The notes beneath the pieces were generated by a model, which was given only the letters and a program-made list of their open reading frames with translations, had not been told where the DNA came from and made no database searches. A stretch of DNA of 64,000 bases from Antennarius striatus (taxonomy: Eukaryota; Chordata; Actinopteri; Lophiiformes; Antennariidae), in the NCBI RefSeq assembly GCF_040054535.1, contig NC_090789.1, forward strand, positions 9,187,973 to 9,251,972, given 5' to 3'. Positions 25,644-36,662 of this stretch are shown piece after piece (within the stretch, counting starts at the first letter, position 1; each line of letters opens with the position of its first letter). A program made the position numbers and the translations under genes.

Positions 25644-26602
25644 TCTTTAGAAAATCAATAATCATCTCATCTTCAGCTGCTTATCCATATATTATTACAA
25701 ATGACAGAAAACTGGTATCCTCAGGATCTTTACTTATCTTTATAGCAACCATCCCCAATAAGGTGCTAGACAGCATCACATGATACAATGTTAGAATACA
25801 ATATTTTACACAATCAGTAAATAATATGTGCCGCATCACCCTCTGTTATAGTAATAAACTTCTTCAATGGATTGAAAGAAGACAACAACAATGGCGTCAT
25901 CCATGCTGCAGCCAGAGCTCCATCAACTTTCTCCGGAATGTATTATGGAATTTAACACTAAGCAGGTCCATATGTTGTCATCAGGGTTTGTCCATGGCTC
26001 CTTTCTGTTCGTTCACACACACAGACACACGGACACATACTCAGATATAAATGCAGACCTTACAAGGTTTGAATAAGGGGCTTTTACTGTACAAGGAAGT
26101 CGACAGTGAATGGACATCTATAAATCCCCCCAAATTATTAGCCCAAAACCATAAAATATTCCCCAACATATTGCCTTTGTCCAGCAACTTGCTCAGAAGA
26201 GGGAGAGTGGTTGTCCTTGCATTTCAACAGCTTTTGGAACTTCTAGGGTAGATATCATTCTCATTTAATTTGACAAATGTACCAGTAGACAGTTTGGGAT
26301 GCATCAAGGTCATGTCCAAAATGTTTCTAAAGAACAACCTGAATTATTTCAGGGTTAAAGAGAAAACAGACTTAAGTAATTACATGAGCACTGTTGTAAA
26401 TTATGAGGTTAGACAGATTTGTGGGTCAAACCGAGTTGAAGTTCTCAGTTAAGTTACCGGTTTTGTTCAAGGAGTTCTGGGTTTCAGCATTGAACCATGA
26501 GATTGGCAAGTACACAAGAATCCGTAGAAACTGGACAGGAGCCAAAAGATCTTATATCATTCACCTAAAACAAACTTAAGTTTACATTGCATTTGACTCA
26601 CT

Positions 26603-28272
26603 TTAGAAAACTCCCTCCAGTTTCAGACACCAGGCATTCCCAGGAGATACTGGCATAGTAGGAAGAACGATCTCCAGTCCTGATAGTGCTGTCAGTGGTG
26701 TCCACTTCAGTAGTACATCTGGAGAGTCCATGAGTACAACCTGTAAATGTAACAGTGTAGAGATTTTATGTTTTTGGCTGATTCATTATAATAGAAATTA
26801 ATTTCATGGGCACAAAGGTAATGTTTACCTTTGTATCCTCAGTTGTAGAAGGTTTTGAGAGCTGAAGCAGTGGCACAGATGGCCAGCCAATCATTATGGC
26901 ATAAACTGCATTGCCTTTGGTGGTGTACCTGTAATAAGACAAAATGGTGGCTGAAACCAAACTACAACAGACTTTTTTTCCCCACTCAAAATCACCAAAT
27001 GTTTCAAAAAGCAATACCGGGACCAGCTTGTTTAGTCACTCACTACTGCAACTAGAGAAGCAAGAGGGATTGGACATTACTGGCAATATGTTAGAAAAGT
27101 GATCCAGAATCTGCATCCGAATCCAGATCTGTCTTAAAATGTAATCAATTCCATCCACCCCAACACAAATTTGAATTAACAAACAATAAAAGAGTAAACA
27201 GGCAAACATGCATACATGTAAAATTCAAATCTCGCTGGCGCAATCTCACCAGATAGTGACAGTTCCGTTCTCTGTTATGACCCTCCATGGTTTGGAAGCA
27301 TAAATGGCTTCCCCATTAATTTTCAACCAGGCGCCAAGTCCCCTCAATCTCTCCTCAAACACCGGGGCAATTATGCCGTCTGACATTGGTCCAATGTTTA
27401 ACAGGTAGTTACCACCCATTGCCACCACGTATGCTAAATCCTGTCAAAAAATATATAACAATAAATGGATAAATAATTAATCAAGAAATGAGAGAGCACG
27501 CAGCAGCTACAGACTGGACCACCGTGAGTCACCTCTATGATGGCTGGCAGGTCCATGAGTTCACTGAGCTTCATGTCTCTTCGGTAGCCCCAGGAACGCA
27601 AATCAATGGACTGGCATTTCTCCCATTTGCATTTGGGGGGTTTATCTGGCGTGTACCTGTCAGCACAGTTATAGTAGCCACCATGTTTGCAGGCGCAGTC
27701 TTTACCCCACCTGTCGTTAGTAACCACCTTATCCTTAAGACATTTTTGATAGGGAAATACACCAATCACACATTTGATCAAAGTTCTCAATACAAATTGA
27801 CGTAGTGAGCCGAATAATCCCACATCACGCAAACATGCTCTGAAAATGTTGCCTCACCTTAACTGGGCTGTCATTGTAGAGCCAGGCCAGAAACTGGGTG
27901 GAGTTCCAGTAGGTATCCGGTGCTTCCCAGTCCCCATCAGACCATAACAGATCAGGTTTGTATTTCATCACAAGATCCACAAGCTCAGGAAGGGTTTTAC
28001 GGGCAACAAATTCCTGAGACTGGAATCCAGACTTCTTGTCCGACAAGTAAAGGGGATGGAACCATTCATATAGAGAGTGGTACAGACCCAAGCGCAGTGA
28101 CCTGTTGAAGATTTCTGAGTAAATACTGTAGATGTTTGTCTTTATTGTCTATTTCCAAATTTTTCCTCCTCATTCAATGGTCAATGTATTTATAATATCC
28201 TGTATTTTATTTGCTCACTCAAAAACAAAATACAGGTCAGTTTTACAATTGTAAAGCATTACAATTGTAAAG

Positions 28273-28362
<90 letters not shown>

Positions 28363-29749
28363 GTGTGTTAATATTTACAATAAAGAAATATTAAAACATA
28401 TTTTGATATGATCATTTAAAACATAGCACTACGGGATGTGTCCAAGATAGTGTGACATAACAACTGGTAACTCAGAATGTTTTAATTTATAAGAATCACA
28501 GAAAATTTGATAAGATAACAAATGATAAGATACAAATTTATGTTAAATTGTGCCTGAAACTGATTTAGTTTGGAGTGAAACTTCACATTTCTTGAAAAGG
28601 TACAGCACTACATCCTGAACTATTACTTTTGAATAACTAAAAATGACACCAATATGATTCTAAACCAGTAATTAGATTTCAAAGCTCAAAGGGGGTCAAA
28701 ATATCATGTGACTCATTTTAACATTTCTGAAATATGAAATAATTTTTCTATTTTGTTTTACTTAGAGTTGAGAAAGAATCATTCTTCTAAATCTGCTCAC
28801 CTCTTCCTGATAGCAGTAGCAAGATTTCCAACCAGGTCTTGATGGGGGCCTACATCCATCGAGTTCCAGTTCCAAGAGTTTACTGAGGGCCAGTTTGTAA
28901 ATCCTTCATGGTGTTTGCATGTGAACACCACATACCTGTAAGATTATGTTTGTATGAATGTTCACATTTCTGTTTGACATACATGGTTTTCTGTAACCTT
29001 AGTATTCAGGTGGCCTTTTGAGAGGCACTGGTATGCATATGTTAAACAATGCAGATGGTTAAATATTTGCAATCCCTTCATCTATGGCTGTGATCAGTCA
29101 AAAAACTAACCTACTGCAGTCAAAAAACAATTCATAACTAACAACAGCAAGTCTAAACACATTTTTATGTCTTAAGATCATGGTTCCATTTTACTGCATG
29201 TTCCAGTAATGACATGTTATGACCTTCAAAAATCACACATTCTAGTTTGGAGAAGTGCTTATTAGGCAGAATAATTTAGTCCCGCAAAGTAGTAACGTGT
29301 TGTTGATATCTTCAGTTATTTTGCATGATATATTGGAAAATATGCTGAAAGTGATTTGGCACAATCCTAACTTGAAAACTTTCCATCATTAGTCAAAGTG
29401 TCAGTCTGTTGTTCATAGCATGAACTAGTTTGGTTGGTACATAAGGTGGCTTTTCATCCTGCTGGTAAAGAATGTATATTATGTATGTTCTTTGAGTAAT
29501 TAATCCTAAGAGTGAAAAGTAGGCCATCCATGCCATTGTGGGAATATCTATATTTTCACCTTTATCAGCAGGTTTGGTGTCAGTAGCAAAAGCGCTGAAA
29601 AATCACAGTGGCTGTAAAAGCGAACTAAGCGAGGTTAAATCATCCTAAACTCATGAACACACTGCAGTCATTTGATTAAAATTAAAAAGAAAACCCATTT
29701 GATTTGACCTGGTGGTGTCCTGTGCCCCAGCAGATAACCACATCTAGAA

Positions 29750-29781
<32 letters not shown>

Positions 29782-30205
29782 ACTAGTGACCTATTGATGA
29801 TTTAAATCTGAAGTTAACTTGCTGGTAATACCTGGCTCCAGACGCTTGGAATAATTCTGCCCAGCTCTCTGGGTCGAAGAATTCTGCGTGAAACTGGGGC
29901 GCAAAATCCGCGTACTCAAAGTCTGGTGGGTAGTTTTCTGTCATGAACAAAACGTCCTCTGCTGACTGTTTAGTCTTCCACCAGTACCAGAACCACTCAC
30001 TGTACTGCCCAATGCTGGGTACCGAGAAGACACCCCAGTGGACGAAGATGCCGACCTTCGCCTCATCGAACCACGGGGGTAAGGGTCTGGAATCCAGACT
30101 GGTCCAGTCCGCCGCGTAGCGCGCTGCGCACCCGGGCCCCAGCAAGAGGAGGGGAACCAGAGCAACAAGAGGTAGAAAACATAAAGATCGTGTCTGGAGT
30201 GCCAT
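26603..30205 (-). CDS. fuca1: Tissue alpha-L-fucosidase, tandem copy B (upstream copy), 7 coding exons
   Basis: Secreted/lysosomal GH29 alpha-L-fucosidase. Exons on the minus strand: 29832-30205, 28801-28935, 27858-28101, 27533-27733, 27250-27440, 26829-26928 and 26603-26740; all phases match, giving 460 residues (human FUCA1 is 466). It has a hydrophobic signal peptide ([18 protein letters not shown]), [32 protein letters not shown], the catalytic motif [19 protein letters not shown] (Asp225, same number as the human nucleophile), the signature CKWEKC (Glu289, the human acid/base), SWGYRRD and [13 protein letters not shown]. The start ATG has a good context (A at -3, G at +4). The third coding exon is unsplit here but divided in copy A. 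A TATATAGG-like box lies about 70 bp upstream of the ATG. Confidence 0.95.
28273..28370. repeat. (TA)n / (TG)n microsatellite in a fucosidase intron
   Basis: About 75 bp of TA followed by TG, in the second intron of fucosidase copy B. Confidence 0.97.
29754..29780. repeat. (CA)n microsatellite
   Basis: Short CA tract in the first intron of fucosidase copy B. Confidence 0.9.
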
Positions 30206-30586
30206 GATGTGTTCACACCGAAAGGATTTAGTCTTCTGATTAGGAGAGGATAAGGAAGTGTCACCTATATATCAGCAGCTACTTCTGGGTGCCGCCGTGG
30301 GACGAGCAGATTGTGTAGTCGCCTCTAGGTGGCGCCATTTCTTCAATAAAACCTCCACGTCAATGTCGATCAGATTGGATTGACAAATTGTAATATTCTG
30401 AAATACTGTATTGATCTCACATACAGCCGACTTGTCTGCAGCCCTGTTGTAAAAACAACTTTATTTCTATTCCACCTTTATTTTTACTCGAGAAAATGTG
30501 TATTTTCCAGTGAATAAGTTATCTTTAGCAGCAATCCTTTCAAGTGACAATGAAGACAGTGAACAGCAATGGACAAATAATTCTTC

Positions 30587-30592
30587 TTTATT
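30587..30592 (-). terminator. zbtb8b: Candidate poly(A) signal for zbtb8b
   Basis: AATAAA on the minus strand about 640 bp after the zbtb8b stop codon. It is the best-placed canonical hexamer before the fucosidase promoter region. Confidence 0.45.
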
Positions 30593-30731
30593 CAGAACTG
30601 ACACAACAGACCCACCAACAACAGGCCAAGGGTAACGTAACAAGTGTCACTGATGTGAATAACTGACTGGTAATTTCTCTCAAGTATCAATGGCATAGAT
30701 GACAAAGGCATTTGACAGGGGTTTTCAAATG

Positions 30732-30842
30732 CAGTAATCCCTCGCATATTCGCACTTCAAGATTCCCGGGTTTGTCACAATATCGTGGATTATTTGTGGG
30801 TGGTACTGGAATGCATTAACAACGAGTAATGAGGGATCACTG
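30732..30842. mobile_element. Short MITE
   Basis: Begins CAGTAATCCCTC (30732-30743) and ends GAGGGATCACTG (30831-30842), a 12-bp inverted repeat with one mismatch. The interior reads like the common vertebrate 'TAATCCCTCG...' MITEs (ATATTCGCACTTCAAGATTC). Its length of 111 bp fits a non-autonomous DNA transposon. It lies in the 3' UTR or 3' flank of zbtb8b. Confidence 0.7.
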
Positions 30843-31232
30843 TACTGTGTATTCACACCCACAATATTTCAAAAGGCAGAAAATCATTTTGCAGATGAAC
30901 GAATAACCACAGCTGAACATTCCTGACAAATATCTGTATCAGTTAAGATTGCAAAATTCTCACGTAAACACATACATATCAATTGGTTTCTTATCAACTG
31001 GGAGACACACACAGAAAATTAAATACATTATATATATAGAAAATTTGTTGAATCTATTTGCTGCCAGCGGAAACATTGAAGAGTGATAAAACGTCGTAAG
31101 TCAAAAAATGATTCAGTGAACAACAGATTGTGTAGGTTATGATGTAGGACCAGCAACAGATCAGTCATCATTAATTTAAACATGAATGATTCAGGATTGC
31201 TTTTCCTCCACAAACCACAGTGGGTTACAGAT

Positions 31233-34200
31233 TCATAGTGTGTGATCTACATTATTGCAGACAGAAAGCTGCCTTTCAAGCATCTGTTTCTCAACCAAGT
31301 CCTCCACTCTACCAACCTCCACCTCATCTACATCATCCATAAAGCTGGACCAGTCTGTACCTCCATCTGAACGCTCCATGGACTCTGCTTGGCTGACCGG
31401 GTGAACAGAAACGGAGTCATCGTGAGTGGTGGTCACACAGTTGCAGCTGTCACAGATCCCGAAGCGTCTGAGTCCTGGTGAAACACTGGATCCAGTGAAG
31501 GACCGTCTGCAGCTCTTACATGAAACTGGCCAGAAGTGCCTATGAACCTGTTAGCAAGGGTCAGCAAGGAGAAAGAGAGAGAGAGAGGACAATGTGATCA
31601 TTTAGCAAAAGTGACAGCAACTAAGATTATTTGTATGGGAAGAACAATAATAGTGGAGCCAAATAATTTACTGATCACTGCACACAACACACAAACTGAA
31701 CCTAATGATGCTGACAGGCCTCAAAGAGAAGGCTGGTTACTGTTTACGACTCCAACTGATTGTCAGTTTTGTCCCTGAATCAGTGTTCTCGTTTGTGTGC
31801 ATCCTTGCTTCTTGCTTTTTTTGACATTGACGCACGATCGTCAGACAGTGTGTGTCCCTGGGACACAAGCTTTAAATGCACTTCCATTCAACAAAAATAT
31901 TCACTATTTTTCCATTACTCCACTTGAATTTCGAATCCGGAAATCACCATTGTTTCGATCTCACGCAAATTTCTTACACAAGTTTCTCGTCACCTGTATG
32001 ATTCTGTCTTACGAAAATCGACCAAACAGCAACACGACATCTGCTCGTTTTACACGCTGCAGTGAGAGAGGAGTTAGTTAGACCCTCCAGAGCAAGTATA
32101 AGCGACAGGAGAGTCCTGTTGGGTTTCTCTGTCTGTTAAAAGCACTCTTGAATGTCTGCTGATGTGATGAAGCGTTATACAGATAAAGGTTGATTGATCT
32201 ATTGATTATCACATGCCTACGAAAAAGATGCAAAAGTTGGAGAAAAAGCAAGTGACAATGAGTGCTTTCATTGATGAAAGCAATCAAACGCTAAGGAAGA
32301 AAAAGAGACAGATATCACTGACAGAGATTACTGAAATGTGTGTGGAGAAGGCTTTGTCGACTTGGTAGAGTGTCCACAGGAAAATATATTAATTTTAGGC
32401 AAAGAAAACTATTGAGTAAAAGCAAAAGTTAAAAAACAACAACTGTATTACATTTTTATTTCTAAAACTGTTTTTTTAATGACTGGCAGCCTGTAACATT
32501 TTGATAAAACTAATATATAATTTTACTCTGTTTTCCTTAAACAATTATGAAGTTATTAATAAAAACATTAAAATGAACAGTTTGTTTAGTTTTTATATTG
32601 CGCTGTTGGCAAAACTCCATCCTTGCGTACGCTTCTACCGAATATTCTGTTATTACTTTTGGGATGCATTAAAAGTTATAACAGAATACATGAATGTCAT
32701 GTTGGGATGCACAAATTTTTCTTGAAGCGCATCCCAGGGATGCACTACTTTTTTGAGGTAAAATGAACTCTGCTTAATTATGATTGATTAACTATCTTAT
32801 TCAGATAATTGTCATCATTAACAATTAAAAGACAATTTAATCAAAATTTAGAAGAAAAAAATTGGAATGTCTGCAGCAATTCCGGTCGTTTTACAGCCAC
32901 AACAGGTTCTTACGCTGTGGGCGTGGCTCCGAAGGTGCTCCTGTCTTGTGAACCTCTTCCCACACAGCGGACAGGGAAACGGCCGCTCTCCTGTGTGGCA
33001 ACGGATGTGTCTCTTCATGATTCCTTTCTGCTTGGCAGTGTACGGGCAAAATGGGCACTTGTGGAGTTTCACCGGCACTACCAAGCCATCACCTATAGGG
33101 GGAGACAGATACCAACTGTTCAACAGAGTTCACTAGAACTGAACTGCATATAATTATTACTCCCTTTTTTTAGGAATGTACCAGTGGTGGGCGGTCAGGG
33201 CTGGCAAGGCCTTCTCCGTTGGCCTAACATAACCAGAAATCCTTATATTTATGATAAAAATTCATTATATTTTAATGCATTTTCCTTGATATATATACAG
33301 CATACAGCATCAAAGCTCGCGACTAACCTCATAGCGGATTTTTGGTAGGCGGTCAAGTGAAACCGTACGCGCATTCTATTGGCTGACGGCATCCGGAAGT
33401 GCACTATGTTCTGTGAGTCTCGGACTTACGTGAGACACAAAAGTACTTTAAACAGTCGATAAAGAGAGTGGGAAAAGGTAATACAGGTAGAAGGTGATTT
33501 AATATTAGTATGGGGAGGGTTCATGAACGTTTAAATTAGCGTAAATAATAAGATAATAGTTCATCGCTCTGTCGCGGAATTCGTTAATTGGATGTGGTTC
33601 CTGTAACGAATTAACTGCGAGGAACAACGGCGCGTTGTATACCTTTTGCGGTATAATCACAAAACAAAAAGCAACATTTTCAGGAAGCCAGAGCCACAAA
33701 AATGTGTAGATCAGGGTAAAATGTTGAATTCAGGGGTGTCGCGGGATGTTAGTCTGCCTTGTTTGTTGCTGGAATTAAAACACACACATGTACAACCAAT
33801 TGTACAACCAAGTCATCAAAGTGTTCTTGAGGAAAGAAAGGAGAATGTATTTTGTGTTTAAATAAGCCATTTGAACAGCTGTTTTGGTGAGTATAGTACA
33901 AGCATTTTATTTAAGTTTTCATATTTAAAAGAGACTTGTAACGCTGTCACTGCTGGAAAATAGCCCATTTTATACACGACAGAGGTGATGCAACATCTGT
34001 GTTAGTGTATTTCTGTATTTTGTTTCTCTAGCTGTGGTGTCATAAATGATGGTCCTTTCAGACGGTTTTGTTCTGTGACGTAGTTGTGTGACGTCAATAA
34101 AAGGTGTGGCAGCAGGGTTCTTCTATGCTAGTGACAGTAAAGAGTAGGGCTGACGCCTCTTCAGAAGCGATAGTTTTTGTCCTGTCTGAGAGACGTTATA

Positions 34201-36662
34201 AACAACTCAGTCCTGAATGATATATTGCTGGCAGCGGTGGGAGCCGCTTACAGTATTATGAAATGGATTTATGCAAGTTTGACTAAGTAGAACATCACTG
34301 AAGGCATAAGTGTGAATGCACAGCCCGCCACTGAAATGTACTGAATGAAACACAAGAGCTGGGGACACTCCTTCCACAACATGGAAAACGTATGCACATT
34401 TGACACTTAGCAAATTTAGTTTTGTCTGCTGTGTACATTAGTGAAATTAAGGGAATAATTTATTCCCAGCAAAAGAGAAGCCAAAAGTTGTTGGTGCTGA
34501 ACTGGTGCAGTGATTTGACTTTAACTTGTGGAAAATTGTATAATTTGTGATTAAAGTCTGACTGAAGCACAAGTCATGTGACACACGTCCACACCTCTGT
34601 AATATAGAATTAGTTTTAGAATATTTTGCTGCCTGATAGAAAAACATGTCAATCTTGAGCATTTGCAACAGCTCAGATTGACATTGCCAATTACCTGTAT
34701 CCTCTCCAAGCCAATCAGACTGGATTTCCATAATAGAGGATCCTGCAAATCCTAAACTTTCATCCATTCGACCATCTCCTGTGCTGCTACCTAGTCCTTG
34801 ATTAAAGCGCTGCCCCACTCTCTCCCCCAGTGGACTGGGGCCTTCACTTCTAGCCAACATCTCCATCAGCTGCCTGGCATTAAAAGAAGAGCTGTACCCC
34901 AACGGAGAGCGTTCATTAGAGGGGGAAGAACTCGGAAGAAGTAGTCTGTTATGAGAAGGGTTGTGGAGAGAGGACCCAGCATACAAGGTCAGCTCTTTAG
35001 TATCAGGGGATTCCAGAAGTTCTTCATCTGGGTCATACTCTATCTTGGGGTTGACTAATTCTGGTGTCAAAGCAGATGACGACGATGATGAAAGGTTGGT
35101 TGGATCCACGTGTGCCTTCTGTCCTTCATTGTGAGATTCAAATGTTTCTCTGGAATGAAAATTGCTGTTCATGTCCCTGTTGGTGCCTGGAGTCGTGGTG
35201 ACAGCAGTAGACGAGGGAGTTCTAGCCAAGGCCACGGTCTCTGTGCACGATGACCCTCTATCTGCTTCTGCAACCTGCGAATGAGGTTCCAGGGATGCAG
35301 CCTCTGTATCACTGGAGATAGTCGCAACAGAAGTGCCGCTGTCTGCAGGACCCATCCCTCCATCCTGGATCTTGCTATTCTCTGCTGTGCTTCTCTCCTT
35401 CTCCTTGTTGCATATTTCCAAAGATGAACGGATGTATCCCTTACAGAAGTTTACCAGATCAGTCATCTGCAGGTAGCTGCCTGCCGACATCACCTCAATG
35501 ACATTGCTTCTGTTCAGGGCCAAGCGACCAGAATACAGGAAGTCCAGGATAATCGAGAAGGCGTCAGCTGTCACAATGTCCAGTGATGCTGTGCTGTAGC
35601 GCTGTCCACTATCCTGAAAAAATGAATAGAATCTGAATATAATTCATGTAATACATTTGACTGCTTCTGAATAATATTATTATTGCCTGTGTTTAACTAT
35701 TTCACCTGAAACCCCAAAGGAGTCACTCATAAAATAAAGGTAAAATGATTTAAGAGAAGTGTCATTCATATTTTACATGGAAACAGGTGCTGTATTTTTG
35801 TCAATTTCTGGTCTAGGGTTTCATTATAACCACACAAAGGTTTTGCCAAAAAAAAAAAAAAAACGTGTTTCCCTCTAGACAGAACAATTCCAAATCTAAA
35901 TCCAAGCATTAGGCTTGGGAACGTCTAGTAATGATGTCTTTACAGAAAATGCATTTTAGAATTTGTTTTAATGAGATAGGGTTAGCCTGCTTTAGAGGTT
36001 ATGTGTGCCCTAAAAATGACCTAGAGCTACCTCTCAAATCACAAACCCTGCTTCATCAAGCAGACCTAAAATCTCGAAACCAGTTTATTTCCCTATTCAT
36101 TACTCTCATAGAAAGTTAATTGCTTGGTTCCATTCCTTTATCGTTATATTTTATATATCACCCCATCAAAAATATGGTATTAACTGCCCAAATCTGGATT
36201 ATGATCAAGGTCTGAATCTGACAGCCAGTACTGGTGTAACATTCTAATGTTTTTGACTGGTCTTTTAAAAAGTTTCATGATATTATTGCTGAAAGGAGTT
36301 ATCCTACAATTAAGGAGAGTGTAAAGCCATACCTGGATCAACTTTTAAGTTTAATTACTTACTCCTTGAACGAAGATCCATCACAAGTATACTTTAATCA
36401 AAATCATTCACGATTGTTCGAGACATCATGCAAACAAACAAACAAACAAACAAACAAACAAACAAACAAACATGTCAGCTGCTCTCACCTGCAGATAGTG
36501 AACGAGAAGAGCTCGGAAATAGCCGCTACCCGCAAACAACACGTTCCGATGTGCTTTGAAAACACGGCCCTCAACAAGGATGCTGCAGTCGCAGAAGAAA
36601 TCCCGTTTACGCTGCTCATTTAGTTCAAACAAGAGTTTTGGCAGGTAGCAGGGAACTTCCAT
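31233..36662 (-). CDS. zbtb8b: Zinc finger and BTB domain-containing protein 8B, 4 coding exons
   Basis: Probable nuclear transcriptional regulator. Exons on the minus strand: 36489-36662, 34695-35613, 32914-33092 and 31233-31547; splice sites and phases agree, giving 528 residues. The N-terminal BTB/POZ domain (about residues 10-115) has [40 protein letters not shown], then [15 protein letters not shown] and [21 protein letters not shown] long acidic/Ser-rich linker follows. Exon 3 carries two C2H2 fingers ([39 protein letters not shown]). Exon 4 adds the family-specific Cys pattern [10 protein letters not shown]...[10 protein letters not shown]. The BTB start ([20 protein letters not shown]) matches ZBTB8B rather than ZBTB8A. 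The start codon has a strong context (GAC ATG G). An acceptor-like TCTGGCAG 20 bp upstream implies a non-coding first exon, possibly near 37080-37140. Confidence 0.94.
31795..32527 (+). repeat. Composite dispersed repeat, uninterrupted copy
   Basis: Several segments recur in the same order at 54945-56375: a CCTGGGACACAAGCTT...AATGCACTTCCATTCAAC module (about 31853), a LINE-like tail (TCTGCTGATGTGAT-AAG-G-TATAC at about 32150, ending in ATTGAT units), and a roughly 320-bp non-coding block from ATGCAAAAGTTGGA (32229) to AAACTAATATATAATTTTAC (32527). It spans the first zbtb8b flank and intron region. No intact reading frame. Confidence 0.75.
33182..34333. mobile_element. Non-autonomous hAT-like transposon in zbtb8b intron
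   Basis: Left end CAGTGGTGGGC (from 33182) and right end GCCCGCCACTG (to 34333) form terminal inverted repeats with one mismatch. The flanking octamers GAATGTAC (33174-33181) and AAATGTAC (34334-34341) match at 7 of 8 positions, the target duplication length of hAT elements. It is about 1.15 kb with no transposase frame. It fills most of the intron between the BTB/linker exon and the zinc-finger exon. Near the right end there is a TGACGTCAATAAAAGG motif and GGCAGCGGTGGGAGCC, which might be a captured LTR piece (weak). Confidence 0.78.
36428..36470. repeat. (CAAA)n microsatellite
   Basis: Eleven or so CAAA units in the first coding intron of zbtb8b, 18 bp from the end of exon 1. Confidence 0.95.

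Larger units (their letters stand above)
23141..26602. other. Spacer between the two fucosidase genes
   Basis: About 3.4 kb holding the promoter side of copy A and the 3' flank of copy B. It contains reversed SINE and LINE scraps, a plus-strand SINE, a LINE-like 3' tail and microsatellites (listed separately). No further gene is seen. Confidence 0.7.

Noticed and set aside
34050-34240. Independent solo LTR inside the zbtb8b intron
   Set aside because: A TATA-like signal and GGCAGCGGTGGGAGCC hint at an LTR edge, but no TG...CA ends or target duplication could be found apart from those of the enclosing hAT-like element.
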